From: Paractinoplanes toevensis | GTDB lineage: Bacteria > Actinomycetota > Actinomycetes > Mycobacteriales > Micromonosporaceae | NCBI RefSeq assembly: GCF_018332695.1 | Contig: NZ_BOQN01000060.1 | Location: 1 to 32,125, forward strand | Direction: 5' to 3' | Length of the DNA: 32,125 bases | Shown here: in pieces, positions 31,122 to 32,125 of the stretch | How the letters are laid out: the number at the start of each line of letters is the position of its first letter | How positions within the stretch are numbered: position 1 is the stretch's first letter | Notes under the pieces: generated by a model | What the model saw: only the letters and a program-made list of their open reading frames with translations | What the model was told of the DNA's origin: nothing | Database searches by the model: none | Position numbers and translations under genes: made by a program

Positions 31122-31166
31122 CCCTACGCCGTAGGGTTTACTCTACGGCGTAGGTCTACACCGTAG
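31122..31166. promoter_or_regulatory. Three clustered palindromes, candidate TetR operators
   Basis: CCCTACGCCGTAGGG (31122-31136) has perfect 7-bp arms, CTACGGCGTAG (31143-31153) has perfect 5-bp arms, and CTACACCGTAG (31156-31166) has one mismatch. Their centres are 19 and 13 bp apart. They fill the divergent spacer up to the ribosome site of the plus-strand gene. A further half-site CCTAC is at 31111-31115. Confidence 0.75.
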
Positions 31167-31175
31167 GAGGAAGCG

Positions 31176-31613
31176 ATGCGCAAGCTCCCACCGAGATGGT
31201 TCATCCGCGGCGCGTGGCAGGCCCACCGACGCCTGATCCGGGTGACCGGCCTGTCCGCCCCGAAGCCCGGCGGCAAATTCGGCTACCTGCGACTGCACAC
31301 CACCGGCCGCCGATCCGGCCGGCCGAGAGCGGTGATCCTCGGCTACATCGAGGACGGCAACACGCTGGTCACCCTGGCCATGAACGGCTGGGACCGCGCC
31401 GACCCGGCCTGGTGGCTGAACCTCCGCACCGACCCGCACGCCACCGTCGACCTGACCACCGGCACCCACCCGGTGACGGCCCACGAGGCCACCGGCCCCG
31501 AACGCGCCCGCCTGTGGGCAGCCCTGCACGACTACACCGGCTACGGCGACCTGGACGCCTTCGCCACCCAGCGAGGCCGCGAGACCCCCGTCGTGGTTTT
31601 TGCCCGCCGCTGA
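31176..31613 (+). CDS. Deazaflavin (F420)-dependent nitroreductase/quinone reductase family protein
   Basis: A 145-residue Ddn-family split-barrel protein: GGKFGYLRLHTTGRRSGRPR is the F420-phosphate binding segment. VILGYIEDGNTLVTLAMNGWDRADPAWWLNLRTDP is the second conserved block, and YTGYGDLDAFATQRGRETPVVVF the C-terminus. Relatives reduce quinones or nitro compounds with F420H2. AGGAGG lies 5 nt before the ATG. Divergence from TetR and operators just upstream point to induction by the small molecule sensed by TetR. Confidence 0.92.
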   Translation: MRKLPPRWFIRGAWQAHRRLIRVTGLSAPKPGGKFGYLRLHTTGRRSGRPRAVILGYIEDGNTLVTLAMNGWDRADPAWWLNLRTDPHATVDLTTGTHPVTAHEATGPERARLWAALHDYTGYGDLDAFATQRGRETPVVVFARR

Positions 31614-31662
31614 AGTGACCTCCCGCACGGTTCAAGCTCGGGAAAGTGGAGATGCTACGGAG

Positions 31663-32064
31663 ATGAGCCGATCCGCCAAACCCGTTCTGCGTGCGCTGGG
31701 GCAGGCCGCCCTCGGTGGTGTGCTGCTGACCGCCGGCACCGGGCATCTGACCACCCAGCGGCAGGAGTTTCAGGCGCAGGTGCCGTCGTGGTTCCCGGTC
31801 GAGCCGGACAAGGTTGTCGTCGTGTCCGGGTTCGCTGAGCTCGCGCTCGGGGCGGCGCTGCTGGCCACCTGGCGTCAGCCGGCCCGCGGGCTGCTCGGCA
31901 AGGCGGTCGCCGGCTTCTTCGTCGGGGTCTTCCCGGGCAACATCGCGCAGTTCCTCGAACGCAAGGACGGCTTCGGGCTGGACACCGACCGCAAGCGGGC
32001 GCTGCGCCTGCTCGGCCAGCCCGCGCTGGTCGCCTGGGCGCTGGCCGCGACCCGCTCCCGCTGA
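31663..32064 (+). CDS. DoxX-like small membrane protein
   Basis: A 133-residue protein with about four membrane segments (residues about 10-30, 47-66, 75-95 and 113-130). GTGHLTTQRQEFQAQVPSWFP and VSGFAELALGAALL match the DoxX/DoxD-like group. DoxX proteins are linked to redox stress or quinone chemistry, but this one has no assigned function. The start ATG 31663 (MSRSAK) is chosen for a short basic N-terminus before the first helix; a frame back to 31600 overlaps the gene before. It lies 49 nt after the F420-type gene and may share its transcript. Confidence 0.85.
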   Translation: MSRSAKPVLRALGQAALGGVLLTAGTGHLTTQRQEFQAQVPSWFPVEPDKVVVVSGFAELALGAALLATWRQPARGLLGKAVAGFFVGVFPGNIAQFLERKDGFGLDTDRKRALRLLGQPALVAWALAATRSR

Positions 32065-32125
32065 CCGACGGCCGGCGTCGACCTTGCGGAATTCCAGTTC
32101 GCTACTTGGGCTCAACCAGTGGTTG
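32065..32125. other. Right edge without a recognised gene
   Basis: The last 61 bp contain no start with a ribosome site on either strand and no hairpin that I can support. A gene continuing from outside cannot be excluded. Confidence 0.5.

Noticed and set aside
1..32125. Phage-defence island, biosynthetic cluster core or mobile element
   Set aside because: No nuclease/helicase defence set, no PKS, NRPS or terpene core, and no transposase, integrase or attachment-like repeats were found; the four methyltransferases are each in separate small units.

Overview
The window is about 70% G+C. Its genes show strong GC bias at third codon positions, GTG/TTG starts, many 1-4 nt stop/start overlaps, Thr/Ala/Pro-rich secreted proteins, F420-type enzymes and membrane Ser/Thr kinases. 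This points to a mycelial actinomycete. The mix of genes looks most like Micromonosporaceae (Actinoplanes-like), but that placement is an inference. I found no tRNA, rRNA, transposase, integrase or CRISPR array. The region reads as ordinary chromosome, dense in secreted enzymes and local regulators.

Layout. (1) 1-2570, minus strand: a SigK module, with sigK and an RskA-type anti-sigma factor translationally coupled, then a fasciclin lipoprotein and the start of a membrane molybdopterin oxidoreductase. The sigK and fasciclin units share a near-identical promoter (CACCTATCC...CTCCGAAT with the same spacing). (2) 2736-5371, plus: a secreted M14 zinc carboxypeptidase, then an 11-residue leader peptide and a mutually exclusive RNA-pairing element in front of a DHA3-type efflux pump. 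(3) 5442-9502: a GH43 exo-beta-1,3-galactanase-like enzyme, a hybrid DeoR/LacI-type regulator and a GH5 enzyme. The two enzymes carry nearly identical CBM13 domains and together look like a type II arabinogalactan utilisation module. (4) 9549-13440: two convergent membrane Ser/Thr kinases with different exported domains, one beta-trefoil-like and one resembling spore-associated protein A.

(5) 13524-21252: a sugar-acid catabolic locus arranged around an IclR regulator. Minus strand: IlvD/Edd dehydratase, SDR and LLM oxidoreductase. Plus strand: IclR, SMP-30 lactonase, FAH hydrolase, Zn dehydrogenase and SDR. The set fits a non-phosphorylating route: sugar, lactone, aldonate, 2-keto-3-deoxy acid, 2,4-diketo acid, then C-C hydrolysis. 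No transporter is present. (6) 21395-27307: four SAM methyltransferases mixed with an NYN/LOTUS protein, a Thr-repeat lipoprotein, an ABM-like protein, and TetR and ArsR-type regulators, each regulator next to a clear inverted repeat. (7) 27457-29850: a Tat-exported GH99/71-like enzyme with two discoidin domains, and an excalibur-domain protein. (8) 29858-32064: a PCD/VOC fusion and TetR repressor divergent from a Ddn-like F420 enzyme, with three clustered palindromes between them, then a DoxX-like membrane protein.

The most noteworthy points are the putative translational attenuator ahead of the efflux pump, the paired SigK-type promoters, the galactanase module with its hybrid regulator and repeated operators, and the kinase exported domains. 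Only gaps shorter than about 170 bp lack genes, and the sites seen in them are listed.
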